64,000 nt of DNA from PBB1 sp965229345 (GTDB lineage: Bacteria; Pseudomonadota; Gammaproteobacteria; Burkholderiales; Burkholderiaceae_C): assembly GCA_965229345.1 (NCBI GenBank), contig OZ245872.1, positions 1,984,001-2,048,000 of the forward strand, read 5' to 3'. Made by a program: the position numbers and the translations under genes. Under the pieces are notes generated by a model. The model saw only the letters and a list, made by a program, of their open reading frames with translations, was not told the DNA's origin and searched no databases. Below, in pieces: positions 1-9,097 of the stretch (its first letter is position 1; each line of letters opens with the position of its first letter).

Positions 1-549
1 ATCGACGATGCTGCGGGTGAGGCGTTTGACAAATCGGCGAAGTTGCTGGGGCTGGGATACCCCGGCGGCCCGGCGCTGGCAGCACTCGCCGCTCATGGCG
101 ATCCGGCCCGCTTCGATCTACCGCGGCCCATGCTGCGCAGCGGTGACCTGAGCTTTTCGTTTGCGGGCCTGAAAACCGCGGTGATGGTGACGCTGCGCAA
201 GCTGGGCCCGACGCCAAGCGCCCAGGATCATGCCGACCTGGCCGCCAGCACGCAGGCGGCCATCGTCGATGTGCTGGTGCGCAAGTCGCTGGCCGCCCTG
301 CAATCGACCGGACTGGATCGGCTGGTGGTGGCCGGCGGTGTCGGCGCCAACACCCTGCTGAGAGAGCAACTGGGCGAGCAGGCGGTGCGCCGTCGATTCA
401 GGCTGCACTATCCGGAGCTGGCGCTGTGCACGGACAATGGCGCCATGATCGCGTTGGCCGCTGCGATGCGCTGGCAGCGCCATGCCGCCGACGCCCGCAT
501 GGACCACGACTTCAATGTCCGTCCGCGGTGGCCGCTCGGGACGACCTGA
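1..549 (+). CDS. tsaD: TsaD, tRNA N6-threonylcarbamoyladenosine transferase, C-terminal part
   Basis: The reading frame is open from base 1, so the 5' part of the gene lies outside the window and 182 residues are visible. TsaD, with TsaB and TsaE, transfers the threonylcarbamoyl group onto A37 of tRNAs that read ANN codons, in the cytoplasm. The visible part begins with IDDAAGEAFDKSAKLLGLGYPGG and then has FSFAGLKTAV and VVAGGVGANTLLREQL. It ends with the TDNGAMIALAAAMR segment, which in this ASKHA-fold family contributes to the nucleotide and metal site. Nothing looks broken. The next gene, rpsO, is about 135 bp downstream. Confidence 0.95.
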   Translation: MDDAAGEAFDKSAKLLGLGYPGGPALAALAAHGDPARFDLPRPMLRSGDLSFSFAGLKTAVMVTLRKLGPTPSAQDHADLAASTQAAIVDVLVRKSLAALQSTGLDRLVVAGGVGANTLLREQLGEQAVRRRFRLHYPELALCTDNGAMIALAAAMRWQRHAADARMDHDFNVRPRWPLGTT

Positions 550-684
550 GCGGGCTATAATCGATGGGCTTGGGGGCAATCTTGCGCTCAGCATTCGCAC
601 GGCGCAGGAAGTTCCACCCGCGACCGCAAGTCCACACATGAAGCCGCACTTCGGTGTCCCTTGGCTTCATCAGAAGGAAACGAC

Positions 685-954
685 ATGACCGCTACCGTTG
701 CCCAAAAGGCAGAAATCGTCAAGGCCAATGCGCGCAGCGCCAACGACACCGGCTCTCCTGAAGTTCAGGTGGCCCTGTTGACCGCACGCATCAATGAACT
801 GACGCCGCATTTCAAGACGCATCTGAAAGATCACCACGGACGCCGTGGTTTGCTGAAGATGGTTAACACGCGCAAGAGCCTGTTGGCCTACCTGAAGGAC
901 CGTGACGCAGATCGCTACACCGCACTGATCCAGAAGCTGGGTCTGCGCAAGTAA
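685..954 (+). CDS. rpsO: 30S ribosomal protein S15
   Basis: This 89-residue protein has the usual S15 length and binds 16S rRNA in the central domain of the 30S subunit. Diagnostic stretches are GSPEVQVALLTARINELTPH, HHGRRGLLKMVNTR and LLAYLKDRDADRYTALIQKL. The ATG at 685 is chosen because AAGGAAA lies a few bases upstream and the protein then begins MTATVAQK, as in homologues; the in-frame extension upstream is not conserved-looking. A strong intrinsic terminator follows, and pnp comes next, the classic rpsO-pnp order. In E. coli S15 represses its own translation; that was not tested here. Confidence 0.98.
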   Translation: MTATVAQKAEIVKANARSANDTGSPEVQVALLTARINELTPHFKTHLKDHHGRRGLLKMVNTRKSLLAYLKDRDADRYTALIQKLGLRK

Positions 955-970
955 TCTGACTAGCGAAGCA

Positions 971-1014
971 AAGAGCCTGTCTGGGATTCGCCAGCACAGG
1001 CTCTTCTCGTTTTG
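971..1014 (+). terminator. Intrinsic terminator after rpsO
   Basis: A perfect 10-bp stem (AAGAGCCTGT at 971-980 with ACAGGCTCTT at 996-1005) encloses an inner CTGG/CCAG stem and is followed by CTCGTTTT. It lies 17 bases after the rpsO stop and before pnp. It probably reduces read-through into pnp rather than blocking it completely. Confidence 0.8.
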
Positions 1015-1155
1015 AGCCAGGCACCCAACGATGACGATGTGTCATTCCAGGGGCGTTTGTCAGTGAACGCCGCTGGAATGGCATCGCGCCAGGATGCTGC
1101 AGCTCTGGGTTCGAACGCGCCACCCGCAAGGCGCTGATCTCAACCGGAGATACAC

Positions 1156-3285
1156 ATGAGCATGTTCAACAAAGTCACCAAGACCTTCCAATGGGGCCAG
1201 CACACCGTCGTGCTGGAAACCGGCGAAATCGCCCGCCAGTCGGGCGGCGCGGTCATCGTCAACATCGAAGACACCGTCGTGCTGGCCACCGTGGTGGCGG
1301 CCAAGAACGCCAAGCCGGGGCAGGATTTCTTCCCGCTGACGGTCGACTACATCGAGAAGACCTATGCCGCCGGCAAGATTCCTGGCAGCTTCTTCAAACG
1401 TGAAGGCCGCCCGAGCGAGCTGGAAACGCTGACCTCGCGGCTGATCGACCGCCCGCTGCGTCCGCTGTTCCCCGAGGGCTTCTACAACGAGGTCCAGGTT
1501 GTCGTCCATGTGATGTCGCTGAACCCGGAAGTTTCGGCCGACATCGCCGCGCTGATCGGTTCCAGCGCCGCGCTGGCCATCTCCGGCATCCCGTTCGACG
1601 GCCCGATCGGCGCGGCACGCGTGGGCTACATCAACGGCGAGTACGTGCTCAACCCTGGCAAAACACAACTGCTCGACTCGTCGATGGACCTGGTCGTCGC
1701 TGGCACGCAAGCCGCGGTGCTGATGGTCGAGTCCGAAGCCAAGCAGTTGAGCGAAGAGATCATGCTGGGCGGCGTGGTCTTCGGGCACGAGCAAAGCAAG
1801 ATCGCGATCGCTGCCATCAACGATCTGGTGCGTGACGCCGGCAAGCCGGCCTGGGACTGGACGCCACCTGCAAAGGACGAGCCCTTGATCGCCAAGGTGG
1901 TGGCGCTGGCCGAAACCCCGCTGCGTACGGCTTATCAGATCCGCTCGAAGCAGGCCCGCACGCAGGCCACCCGCGAAGTCACGGCCAACACGCTGGCCGC
2001 GTTGGCTGCAGACGGCGAAGTCGTCGACAAGGTCAAGGTCGAGAACGTGCTGTTCGACATCGAGGCCAAGATCGTGCGCAGCCAGATCCTGTCGGGCGAG
2101 CCCCGCATCGACGGCCGCGACACCCGCACCGTGCGTGCGATCGAGATCCGCAACAGCGTGCTGCCGCGCGTGCACGGCTCGGCGCTGTTCACCCGTGGCG
2201 AGACGCAGGCGCTGGTGGCCGCCACGCTCGGCACCGATCGCGATTCGCAGAAGATCGATGCGCTCGCCGGCGAGTTCAGCGAGCACTTCATGCTGCACTA
2301 CAACATGCCTCCGTTCGCCACGGGCGAAACCGGCCGTGTCGGCACGCCCAAGCGTCGTGAGATCGGCCACGGCCGTCTTGCCAAGCGTGCGCTGGTGGCG
2401 GTGCTGCCGGATCGTGCCGACTTCCCGTACTCGATGCGAGTGGTCTCGGAAATCACCGAATCCAACGGCTCGTCGTCGATGGCTTCGGTGTGCGGTGGCT
2501 GCCTGGCGCTGATGGATGCGGGCGTGCCGCTGACGGCGCACGTGGCAGGCATCGCGATGGGCCTGATCAAGGACGGTAACCGCTTCGCCGTGCTGACCGA
2601 CATCCTGGGCGACGAGGATCATCTGGGCGACATGGACTTCAAGGTGGCCGGCACCACGGGTGGCATCACCGCCCTGCAGATGGACATCAAGATCCAGGGC
2701 ATCACCAAGGAAATCATGCAAGTCGCACTGGCGCAGGCCAAGGAAGCGCGTCTGCACATCCTGGGCAAGATGGTCGAGGCGATGGGTTCGGCCAACACCG
2801 AGGTCTCGCAGTTCGCGCCGCGTCTGTACACGATGAAGATCAACCCGGAGAAGATCCGCGACGTGATCGGCAAGGGCGGCGCGACGATCCGTGCGCTGAC
2901 CGAAGAAACCGGCACCACGATCGACATCGGCGAAGACGGCACGATCACGATCGCCTCCACCGATGCTGACAAGGCTGCTCAGGCCAAGAAGCGCATCGAG
3001 GAAATCACCGCCGAGGTCGAGATCGGCAAGGTCTACGAAGGCCCGATCGTCAAGATCCTGGACTTCGGCGCCTTGGTCAATCTGTTGCCCGGCAAAGACG
3101 GGTTGCTGCACATCAGCCAGATCGCGCACCAGCGCGTCGAGAAGGTCACCGACTTCCTGCAGGAAGGCCAGATCGTCAAGGTCAAGGTGCTCGAGACCGA
3201 CGAGAAGGGCCGCGTCAAGCTGTCGATGAAGGCGCTGATCGATCGCGATCAGCAGCCAGCACCGGTGGCCAACACGCAGGAGTGA
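1156..3285 (+). CDS. pnp: Polyribonucleotide nucleotidyltransferase (PNPase)
   Basis: PNPase degrades RNA 3' to 5' with phosphate and works in the RNA degradosome. The 709-residue length is normal. Two RNase PH-like halves are followed by a KH domain (about residues 563-620, with KIRDVIGKGGATIRALTEET) and an S1 domain (about 623-690, with GALVNLLPGKDGLLHISQI). The start MSMFNKVTKTFQWGQ fits homologues and has a GGAG just upstream. The region between the rpsO terminator and this start is about 140 bp and may hold a separate promoter or the leader used for RNase III autoregulation in enterobacteria. Neither can be confirmed from sequence. Confidence 0.98.
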   Translation: MSMFNKVTKTFQWGQHTVVLETGEIARQSGGAVIVNIEDTVVLATVVAAKNAKPGQDFFPLTVDYIEKTYAAGKIPGSFFKREGRPSELETLTSRLIDRPLRPLFPEGFYNEVQVVVHVMSLNPEVSADIAALIGSSAALAISGIPFDGPIGAARVGYINGEYVLNPGKTQLLDSSMDLVVAGTQAAVLMVESEAKQLSEEIMLGGVVFGHEQSKIAIAAINDLVRDAGKPAWDWTPPAKDEPLIAKVVALAETPLRTAYQIRSKQARTQATREVTANTLAALAADGEVVDKVKVENVLFDIEAKIVRSQILSGEPRIDGRDTRTVRAIEIRNSVLPRVHGSALFTRGETQALVAATLGTDRDSQKIDALAGEFSEHFMLHYNMPPFATGETGRVGTPKRREIGHGRLAKRALVAVLPDRADFPYSMRVVSEITESNGSSSMASVCGGCLALMDAGVPLTAHVAGIAMGLIKDGNRFAVLTDILGDEDHLGDMDFKVAGTTGGITALQMDIKIQGITKEIMQVALAQAKEARLHILGKMVEAMGSANTEVSQFAPRLYTMKINPEKIRDVIGKGGATIRALTEETGTTIDIGEDGTITIASTDADKAAQAKKRIEEITAEVEIGKVYEGPIVKILDFGALVNLLPGKDGLLHISQIAHQRVEKVTDFLQEGQIVKVKVLETDEKGRVKLSMKALIDRDQQPAPVANTQE

Positions 3286-3365
3286 GCTCAACGCGCTGAG
3301 TCGCGTGCGCCGGGTCCGGGTGATCCAGGGTCCGGAATCCCGGCGGCGACCATCACCTCATCACG

Positions 3366-4352
3366 ATGAGAGTCATTGAAATCAGTGCCTTCGGGCCCCC
3401 CGAGGTGCTGCGGCCCAGCGAGCGCGTGACACCGGTTCCCGCGGCGGGGGAGGTCTTGATCGCCGTTTCGGCATCGGGCATCAACCGCCCGGACGTCTTG
3501 CAGCGCGAAGGCTTGTATCCACCGCCGGCTGGTGCGTCCGACCTGCCGGGGCTGGAAGTCGCAGGAGTGATCGTTTCTGGTGATGTGGGCGAACTGCACG
3601 AAGTCGGCTTGAAGCTCGGTGACCGGGTCTGCGCGCTGGTGTCTGGCGGTGGTTACGCCGATCACTGCGTGGCGCCGATCGGCCAGTGCCTTCCGGTGCC
3701 CGACGGGCTGACCGACGTCGAAGCGGCCAGTCTTCCGGAAACCTTTTTTACCGTCTGGGCCAATCTTTTCGATCGGGTCGGTTTGAAGTCTGGTGAAACC
3801 CTGCTGGTTCAGGGCGGCAGCAGCGGCATTGGCGTCGCGGCGATCCAGTTGGCCCGTGCGGCGGGCGCCACCGTGTTGGTCACGGTGGGTTCTGACGAGA
3901 AGGCGGCCGCCTGCATCGCATTGGGGGCGCACCACGCGATCAATTACCGCACCGAGGACTTTGCCGAGGCGTCGATGCGCCTGACGGCTGGGCGCGGTGT
4001 CGATGTGATCCTCGACATGGTCGCGGGCGACTACGTCGCCCGTGAAGTGAGTTGCCTGGCTGACGATGGCCGCCTGGTCATCATCGCTGTGCAGGGCGGT
4101 CGGAAGGCCCAGTTCGATGCAGCGGCATTGCTGACTCGTCGGCTGACAATCACGGGGTCCACCTTGCGCGCCCGCTCGGCCGCGTTCAAGGCGGCCATCG
4201 CGCGCGAGCTGCGGACCACGGCCTGGCGCTGGATCGAGTCCCGTTTGGTGAAGCCGGTGGTGTTCAAGGTGTTTCCGGCCGCGCAGGCAGCGCAAGCGCA
4301 TGCGTTGATGGAATCGAATCAACATGTCGGAAAGCTGGTGCTCTCATGGTGA
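3366..4352 (+). CDS. NAD(P)H-quinone oxidoreductase, zinc-free MDR family (PIG3-like)
   Basis: The protein has 328 residues. It has the GroES-like N-terminal domain (GEVLIAVSASGINRPDVLQR) and a Rossmann domain with the nucleotide loop LLVQGGSSGIGVAAIQLARA near residues 146-165. This is the pattern of the quinone oxidoreductase/PIG3 branch of the medium-chain dehydrogenase family. No catalytic zinc-site cysteines are seen, as expected for this branch. It probably reduces quinones or enones with NAD(P)H in the cytoplasm. Its 3' end overlaps the tpiA start by 7 bases, so the two are probably co-translated. The exact substrate is unknown. Confidence 0.9.
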   Translation: MRVIEISAFGPPEVLRPSERVTPVPAAGEVLIAVSASGINRPDVLQREGLYPPPAGASDLPGLEVAGVIVSGDVGELHEVGLKLGDRVCALVSGGGYADHCVAPIGQCLPVPDGLTDVEAASLPETFFTVWANLFDRVGLKSGETLLVQGGSSGIGVAAIQLARAAGATVLVTVGSDEKAAACIALGAHHAINYRTEDFAEASMRLTAGRGVDVILDMVAGDYVAREVSCLADDGRLVIIAVQGGRKAQFDAAALLTRRLTITGSTLRARSAAFKAAIARELRTTAWRWIESRLVKPVVFKVFPAAQAAQAHALMESNQHVGKLVLSW

Positions 4353-5155
4353 GTTCCGCGAATGCACACGCGGCTGCAGGCAGGCTTCCGCTGGTGGTCG
4401 GCAACTGGAAGATGAACGGCACGCGGGTCAGCTGCGTGGAGCTGCTGGCCGGGCTGCGCGCGGCCGGCCCGTTCGATGCCGAAGTCAGTGTCTGCTGCCC
4501 GTTCCCCTATCTGGCCGACGTGGCGCTGTCGCTGCAGGGCAGTGGCATAGGCTGGGGCGCGCAGGATTGCTCGCAGCACGAGCCTGGTGCGTACACCGGC
4601 GAAGTGGCGGCGGTGATGCTGGCCGAGTTCGGCTGTCGCCACGTGATCGTCGGGCACTCGGAACGCCGCATTCACCATGCAGAATCCGACACCCTGGTGG
4701 CCGACAAGGCCCGTCTGGCGCTGTCTCATGGCCTGACACCCATCGTCTGTGTGGGCGAAACGCGTGGCGAGCGCGATGCGGGTTCCACCGAGCTGGTGGT
4801 CAAGCGTCAGTTGTCGGCAGTGATCCACACGCTGGGCCATTGCGTCTCGCAGATCGTCGTGGCGTATGAGCCCATCTGGGCCATCGGTACTGGCTTGACC
4901 GCGACGCCGCAACAGGCGCAGGCGGTGCACGCGGTGTTGCGGGCACAGCTGCTGGCTGCCAGCACCCGCGCGCACGAAATGCGGCTTCTGTATGGCGGCA
5001 GCGTCAATGCGGGCAACGCGCAGGAGCTGTTTGCGCAACCTGACATCGACGGCGCCTTGGTGGGCGGGGCATCCCTCAAGGCGGCTGATTTTTCTGCCAT
5101 TTGTCGTGCGGCGTCTCACGTCGCGCTGGGTTCTATTGGAAAGTCGAGAACATGA
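4346..5155 (+). CDS. tpiA: Triosephosphate isomerase
   Basis: This cytoplasmic enzyme interconverts dihydroxyacetone phosphate and glyceraldehyde 3-phosphate in glycolysis and gluconeogenesis. All catalytic residues are visible: Lys22 in GNWKMNG, His104 in IVGHSERR and Glu175 in AYEPIWAIGTG. The phosphate-binding YGGSVN and GALVGGASL segments are also present. The 269-residue length is slightly longer than the usual 250 because of a short N-terminal extension (MVSSANAHAAAGR). It overlaps the preceding oxidoreductase gene and shares an ATGA with secG, so the three probably form one transcript. Confidence 0.97.
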   Translation: MVSSANAHAAAGRLPLVVGNWKMNGTRVSCVELLAGLRAAGPFDAEVSVCCPFPYLADVALSLQGSGIGWGAQDCSQHEPGAYTGEVAAVMLAEFGCRHVIVGHSERRIHHAESDTLVADKARLALSHGLTPIVCVGETRGERDAGSTELVVKRQLSAVIHTLGHCVSQIVVAYEPIWAIGTGLTATPQQAQAVHAVLRAQLLAASTRAHEMRLLYGGSVNAGNAQELFAQPDIDGALVGGASLKAADFSAICRAASHVALGSIGKSRT

Positions 5156-5565
5156 ACTTGCTGTTGAATGTGGTGGTGATCATTCAGATCCTGGCGGCGC
5201 TGGCGATGATCGGTCTCGTGCTCGTGCAGCACGGCAAGGGTGCGGACATGGGCGCATCGTTCGGCAGCGGCGCCTCTGGCAGCCTGTTCGGTGCGACCGG
5301 CAGCGCCAATTTCCTGTCGCGCTCGACAGCGGTCTGTGCAGCCATCTTTTTCGCGTGCACGCTGATGCTGGCGTACCTGTCGAACGATCGCTCGCGCGCT
5401 CCCGCCGGGAGCGTGCTGGACCGCCCGGCGATCGCGGCACCGGCGTCGGCCCCGGCCACAGGTGCTGCCACCCAAATTCCTGGGGCCGGCGGTGGCCTCG
5501 CTGCGCCAACGGCGGCATCTCCCGGGCCTGCGGCTTCTGGTGCGGCGGCCATACCGAACAAGTAG
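5152..5565 (+). CDS. secG: Preprotein translocase subunit SecG
   Basis: SecG is the small non-essential subunit of the SecYEG channel in the inner membrane. The start at 5152 forms an ATGA overlap with the tpiA stop and gives MNLLLNVVVIIQILAALAMI, the first membrane helix. The conserved LVQHGKGADMGASFGSGASG loop and a second helix (AVCAAIFFACTLMLAYL) follow. At 137 residues it has a long Ala/Pro/Gly-rich tail, common in betaproteobacteria. The tpiA-secG-tRNA-Leu-nuoA order is typical of proteobacteria. Confidence 0.95.
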   Translation: MNLLLNVVVIIQILAALAMIGLVLVQHGKGADMGASFGSGASGSLFGATGSANFLSRSTAVCAAIFFACTLMLAYLSNDRSRAPAGSVLDRPAIAAPASAPATGAATQIPGAGGGLAAPTAASPGPAASGAAAIPNK

Positions 5566-5568
5566 GCT

Positions 5569-5589
5569 GAAGCTCACTGCATGAGCTTC
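5569..5589 (+). terminator. Hairpin after secG, possible terminator
   Basis: An 8-bp perfect inverted repeat (GAAGCTCA, then a 5-base loop, then TGAGCTTC) starts four bases after the secG stop codon. No U-tract follows, so it may be a weak terminator or an mRNA-stabilising end. Confidence 0.35.
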
Positions 5590-5701
5590 ACATCGGCGGG
5601 CCGTTCAGACGCCGGATGGGCTGGCTTTTGAGGGTAAACTTTAGGGCTGTGCTGGGGGTCCGTTTCCTCGCGAATCCAGAGTAGCAGCACAGTGCGAGCG
5701 A

Positions 5702-5786
5702 GCCGACGTGGTGAAATTGGTAGACACGCTATCTTGAGGGGGTAGTGGCGAAAGCTGTGCGAGTTCGAGTCTCGCCGTCGGCACCA
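5702..5786 (+). tRNA. tRNA-Leu (anticodon GAG)
   Basis: The sequence folds as a class II tRNA of 85 nt with acceptor strands GCCGACG and CGTCGGC, discriminator A and an encoded CCA. The D-arm is leucine-like (TGGTGAAATTGGTAGACACG). The anticodon stem is CTATC/GGTAG with GAG at 5736-5738, and the T-loop is GTTCGAGTC. There is a short variable arm (GGCGAAAGC). It lies 60 bp upstream of nuoA, a conserved arrangement in Burkholderiales. The roughly 115 bp between the secG hairpin and the tRNA probably carry its promoter, but no clear box was seen. Confidence 0.96.
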
Positions 5787-5845
5787 GAATTTCGGAGTGG
5801 GTCAAGCCACTCGCCTCAACGAACAAAAAGGTCATCAAGGGCGTC

Positions 5846-6205
5846 ATGGATCTGCAGCCATATTTGCCAGTGATCCTGTTCATACTGGTGGGTGTGTTGG
5901 TTGGGGTGTTGCCCCAGGTCCTTGGTTTCGTGCTTGGTCCCCGTCGCCCGGATGCGGCGAAAAACTCCCCGTACGAATGCGGTTTCGAAGCCTTCGAAGA
6001 CGCCCGCATGAAGTTCGACGTGCGCTACTACCTGGTGGCCATCCTGTTCATCCTGTTTGACCTCGAAATCGCCTTCCTCTTCCCTTGGGCGGTGTCGTTG
6101 CGTGAGATCGGCATGGCGGGCTTCTGGTCGATGATGTTGTTCCTCGGCATCCTGGTCGTCGGCTTCGCTTACGAATGGAAAAAAGGGGCGCTCGATTGGG
6201 AATGA
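5846..6205 (+). CDS. nuoA: NADH-quinone oxidoreductase subunit A
   Basis: The 119-residue protein has three membrane helices and is a small core membrane subunit of complex I. It has the family signature KNSPYECGFEAFEDARMKFD around residues 38-57 and FILFDLEIAFLFPWA around residues 70-85. It begins the 14-gene nuo operon; nuoB starts three bases after its stop. The ATG at 5846 (MDLQPYLPVILF) is the only good start. Confidence 0.97.
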   Translation: MDLQPYLPVILFILVGVLVGVLPQVLGFVLGPRRPDAAKNSPYECGFEAFEDARMKFDVRYYLVAILFILFDLEIAFLFPWAVSLREIGMAGFWSMMLFLGILVVGFAYEWKKGALDWE

Positions 6206-6208
6206 ACG

Positions 6209-6685
6209 ATGGGCATTGAGGGCGTTCTCAAGGAAGGCTTCGTCACGACAAGCCTGGACAGCGTCATCAACTGGTCCAAGACCGGTTCGCTGTGGCCGAT
6301 GACCTTCGGGCTCGCCTGTTGTGCCGTCGAGATGATGCATGCGGGTGCTGCGCGCTACGACATCGACCGTTTCGGGATGCTGTTCCGTCCCAGCCCGCGT
6401 CAAAGCGATCTGATGATCGTCGCTGGCACCCTGTGCAACAAGATGGCGCCGGCGTTGCGCAAGGTCTATGACCAGATGGCAGAACCCCGCTGGGTGCTCA
6501 GCATGGGCTCCTGCGCCAACGGTGGTGGCTACTACCACTACAGCTATTCGGTGGTGCGCGGTTGTGATCGCATCGTGCCCGTCGATGTCTACGTGCCCGG
6601 ATGTCCACCCACGGCTGAAGCGCTTCTGTACGGCATCCTGCAGCTGCAGGCCAAGATCCGCCGTGAAAACACCATCGCTCGCTGA
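6209..6685 (+). CDS. nuoB: NADH-quinone oxidoreductase subunit B
   Basis: This 158-residue peripheral-arm subunit ligates the terminal iron-sulfur cluster N2, which passes electrons to ubiquinone. The ligands are visible: the tandem cysteines in FGLACCAVEMM, the cysteine in MGSCANGGGYYHYSYS and the one in VPGCPPTAEALLYG. Length and order are normal for the family. It lies between nuoA and nuoC in the same operon. Confidence 0.97.
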   Translation: MGIEGVLKEGFVTTSLDSVINWSKTGSLWPMTFGLACCAVEMMHAGAARYDIDRFGMLFRPSPRQSDLMIVAGTLCNKMAPALRKVYDQMAEPRWVLSMGSCANGGGYYHYSYSVVRGCDRIVPVDVYVPGCPPTAEALLYGILQLQAKIRRENTIAR

Positions 6686-6709
6686 TCGACGCTTCCGGCA
6701 ATACACCCC

Positions 6710-7306
6710 ATGACTCATCTCGAAGTGCTCCAGCAGGCCGTTGAGGCCGCACTGGGATCACGGCTGAAGGCGCTGTCTGTCGATCGCGGTGAGATCACGG
6801 TCACGGTCGTTCCCGCCGATTACCTCGAAGCCGCGCTGATGCTGCGCGACGACCCGACATTGCGCTTTGAGCAGCTGATCGATCTGTGCGGCGTCGACTA
6901 TTCCGAGTACCGGGATCAGCCCTGGGAGGGCTCACGTTTCTGCGTGGTCTCGCATCTGCTGTCGGTCAGCCAGAACTGGCGCTTGCGGCTGAAGGTGTTC
7001 TGTGCCGATGACGACGTGCCGATGATCTCTTCCTTGAACGAGGTGTGGAGTTCGGCGAACTGGTTTGAGCGCGAAGCCTTCGACCTGTACGGCATCATTT
7101 TCGATGGCCACCTCGACCTGCGCCGCATCCTCACGGATTACGGTTTCATCGGTCACCCTTTCCGCAAGGACTTCCCGACTTCGGGTCACGTCGAGATGCG
7201 CTATGACCCGGAAAAAAAGCGCGTGATCTATCAGCCGGTCACGATCGAGCCGCGTGACATCACGCCGCGGATCATCCGTGAAGACAACTACGGCGGTCTC
7301 CACTGA
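6710..7306 (+). CDS. nuoC: NADH-quinone oxidoreductase subunit C
   Basis: This 198-residue subunit (30-kDa family) packs against NuoD near the quinone site. The family signature ERE-x-FD-x-YG is visible as WFEREAFDLYGIIFDGHLDL. The segment TDYGFIGHPFRKDFPTSGHVEMRYD is also conserved. NuoC is a separate gene here, not fused to NuoD as in E. coli, which is the usual state in betaproteobacteria. nuoD begins one base after its stop. Confidence 0.97.
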   Translation: MTHLEVLQQAVEAALGSRLKALSVDRGEITVTVVPADYLEAALMLRDDPTLRFEQLIDLCGVDYSEYRDQPWEGSRFCVVSHLLSVSQNWRLRLKVFCADDDVPMISSLNEVWSSANWFEREAFDLYGIIFDGHLDLRRILTDYGFIGHPFRKDFPTSGHVEMRYDPEKKRVIYQPVTIEPRDITPRIIREDNYGGLH

Positions 7307-7307
7307 C

Positions 7308-8561
7308 ATGGCCGACATCAAGAACTACACCCTGAACTTCGGCCCGCAGCACCCGGCGGCGCACGGTGTGTTGCGGCTGGTGCTCGAGCTCGACGGCGAG
7401 GTCATCCAGCGCGCCGACCCGCACATCGGCCTGCTGCACCGCGCGACCGAGAAGCTCGCCGAGAGCAAGACCTACATCCAGTCGCTGCCGTACATGGATC
7501 GCCTCGACTATGTGTCGATGATGTGCAACGAGCACGCGTACTGCCTGGCGATCGAGCGGCTGCTGGGTGTCGACGTGCCAGTGCGTGCGCAATACATCCG
7601 CGTGATGTTCAGCGAGATCACGCGGTTGATGAACCACCTGATGTGGCTGGGTGCGCACGGTCTCGACTGCGGTGCGATGAACATCTTCATCTACTGCTTC
7701 CGTGAACGCGAAGACCTGTTCGACATGTACGAGGCGGCGTCGGGCGCGCGCATGCACGCGGCGTACATCCGTCCGGGTGGCGTCTACCGCGACCTGCCCG
7801 ACACGATGCCGCAGTACAAGGCCTCGAAGGTGCGCAACGCGAAGGTGATGTCGGCACTGAACGACAACCGACAGGGTTCGCTGCTCGACTTCATCGAAGA
7901 TTTCACCAAGCGTTTCCCGAAGTGTGTCGATGACTATGAAACGCTGCTCACCGACAACCGCATCTGGAAGCAGCGCACCGTCGGCATCGGAGTCGTGTCG
8001 CCCGAACGCGCGTTGAACCTCGGTTTCAGTGGCCCGATGCTGCGGGGCTCGGGCATCGAGTGGGACCTGCGCAAGAAGCAGCCCTACGACGTCTACGAGC
8101 ACCTGGACTTCGACATCCCCGTGGGCGTCAACGGCGACACCTACGACCGCTACCTGGTGCGCATCGAGGAGATGCGCCAGTCGAACCGGCTGATCCAGCA
8201 GTGCGTGGCCTGGCTGCGCGCAAATCCGGGTCCGGTGATCACCTCGAACCATAAAGTGGCACCACCTTCTCGCGTCGACATGAAGTCGAGCATGGAAGAG
8301 CTGATCCACCACTTCAAGCTGTTCACCGAAGGCTTCCATGTGCCGGTGGGTGAAGCCTACGCAGCGGTGGAGCATCCGAAGGGCGAGTTCGGCATCTACA
8401 TCGTCAGCGATGGCGCGAACAAGCCTTACCGCCTGAAGATTCGCGCCCCTGGGTTCGCGCATTTGGCCGCTCTCGATGAAATGGCGCGCGGTCACATGAT
8501 CGCCGACGCGGTGGCGGTCATCGGCACGATGGACATCGTTTTCGGAGAGATCGACCGGTGA
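7308..8561 (+). CDS. nuoD: NADH-quinone oxidoreductase subunit D
   Basis: This 417-residue 49-kDa subunit forms the quinone-binding cavity with NuoB. Recognisable stretches include NFGPQHPAAHGVLRLVLELD, DPHIGLLHRATEKLAE, YVSMMCNEHAYCLAIE and GEFGIYIVSDGANKPYRLKI. The ATG at 7308 is chosen because MADIKNYTLNFGPQHP matches homologues and lies just after the nuoC stop. An in-frame start further upstream would lie inside nuoC. The end overlaps nuoE by four bases. Confidence 0.97.
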   Translation: MADIKNYTLNFGPQHPAAHGVLRLVLELDGEVIQRADPHIGLLHRATEKLAESKTYIQSLPYMDRLDYVSMMCNEHAYCLAIERLLGVDVPVRAQYIRVMFSEITRLMNHLMWLGAHGLDCGAMNIFIYCFREREDLFDMYEAASGARMHAAYIRPGGVYRDLPDTMPQYKASKVRNAKVMSALNDNRQGSLLDFIEDFTKRFPKCVDDYETLLTDNRIWKQRTVGIGVVSPERALNLGFSGPMLRGSGIEWDLRKKQPYDVYEHLDFDIPVGVNGDTYDRYLVRIEEMRQSNRLIQQCVAWLRANPGPVITSNHKVAPPSRVDMKSSMEELIHHFKLFTEGFHVPVGEAYAAVEHPKGEFGIYIVSDGANKPYRLKIRAPGFAHLAALDEMARGHMIADAVAVIGTMDIVFGEIDR

Positions 8562-9079
8562 GTGATTCCGTGCAGCCGTCCGCCGCGTTTTCGGCCGCCA
8601 CGCTCGAGCGCTTCGCGCGCGAGGTGGCCAAGTACCCGACCGACCAGAAGCAGTCTGCGGTCATGGCGTGTCTGTCGATCGTGCAGCAGGAGCAGGGCCA
8701 TATCTCTGCTGCAACCGAGAAGGGCGTGGCCGAGTACCTGGGCATGCCGCCGATCGCGGTGCACGAGGTGACCACCTTCTACAACATGTACAACCAGCGG
8801 CCGGTGGGGCGCTTCAAGATCAACGTCTGCACCAACCTGCCGTGCCAGTTGCGCGACGGGCAAAAGGCACTCGAGCACCTGTGCCGCAAGCTGGGCGTCG
8901 AGGAGGGCGGTACCACCACCGACGGCCTGATCACGCTGCAGCAAAGCGAATGCCTGGGTGCCTGCGCCGACGCGCCGGTGCTGCTGGTCAACGACCGCAC
9001 GATGTGCAGCTTCATGAGCCACGAGCGGCTGGACGCGCTGGTGGATGTTCTCCAGTCGCAACCCGACGTGTCCCGATGA
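8558..9079 (+). CDS. nuoE: NADH-quinone oxidoreductase subunit E
   Basis: This 173-residue thioredoxin-like subunit carries the [2Fe-2S] cluster N1a. The four ligands are in CTNLPCQLRDG and CLGACADAPV. The N-terminal helical part ends in the conserved VHEVTTFYNMYNQRPVG. It starts inside the nuoD stop region (ATGA-type overlap), so translation is coupled. It works with NuoF in the NADH-oxidising module. Confidence 0.96.
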   Translation: MSDSVQPSAAFSAATLERFAREVAKYPTDQKQSAVMACLSIVQQEQGHISAATEKGVAEYLGMPPIAVHEVTTFYNMYNQRPVGRFKINVCTNLPCQLRDGQKALEHLCRKLGVEEGGTTTDGLITLQQSECLGACADAPVLLVNDRTMCSFMSHERLDALVDVLQSQPDVSR

Positions 9080-9097
9080 GCTGTTCAGGGGCCTGCC

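Noticed and set aside
1060..3291. Long minus-strand open frame opposite pnp
   Set aside because: It is an antisense shadow of the PNPase gene.
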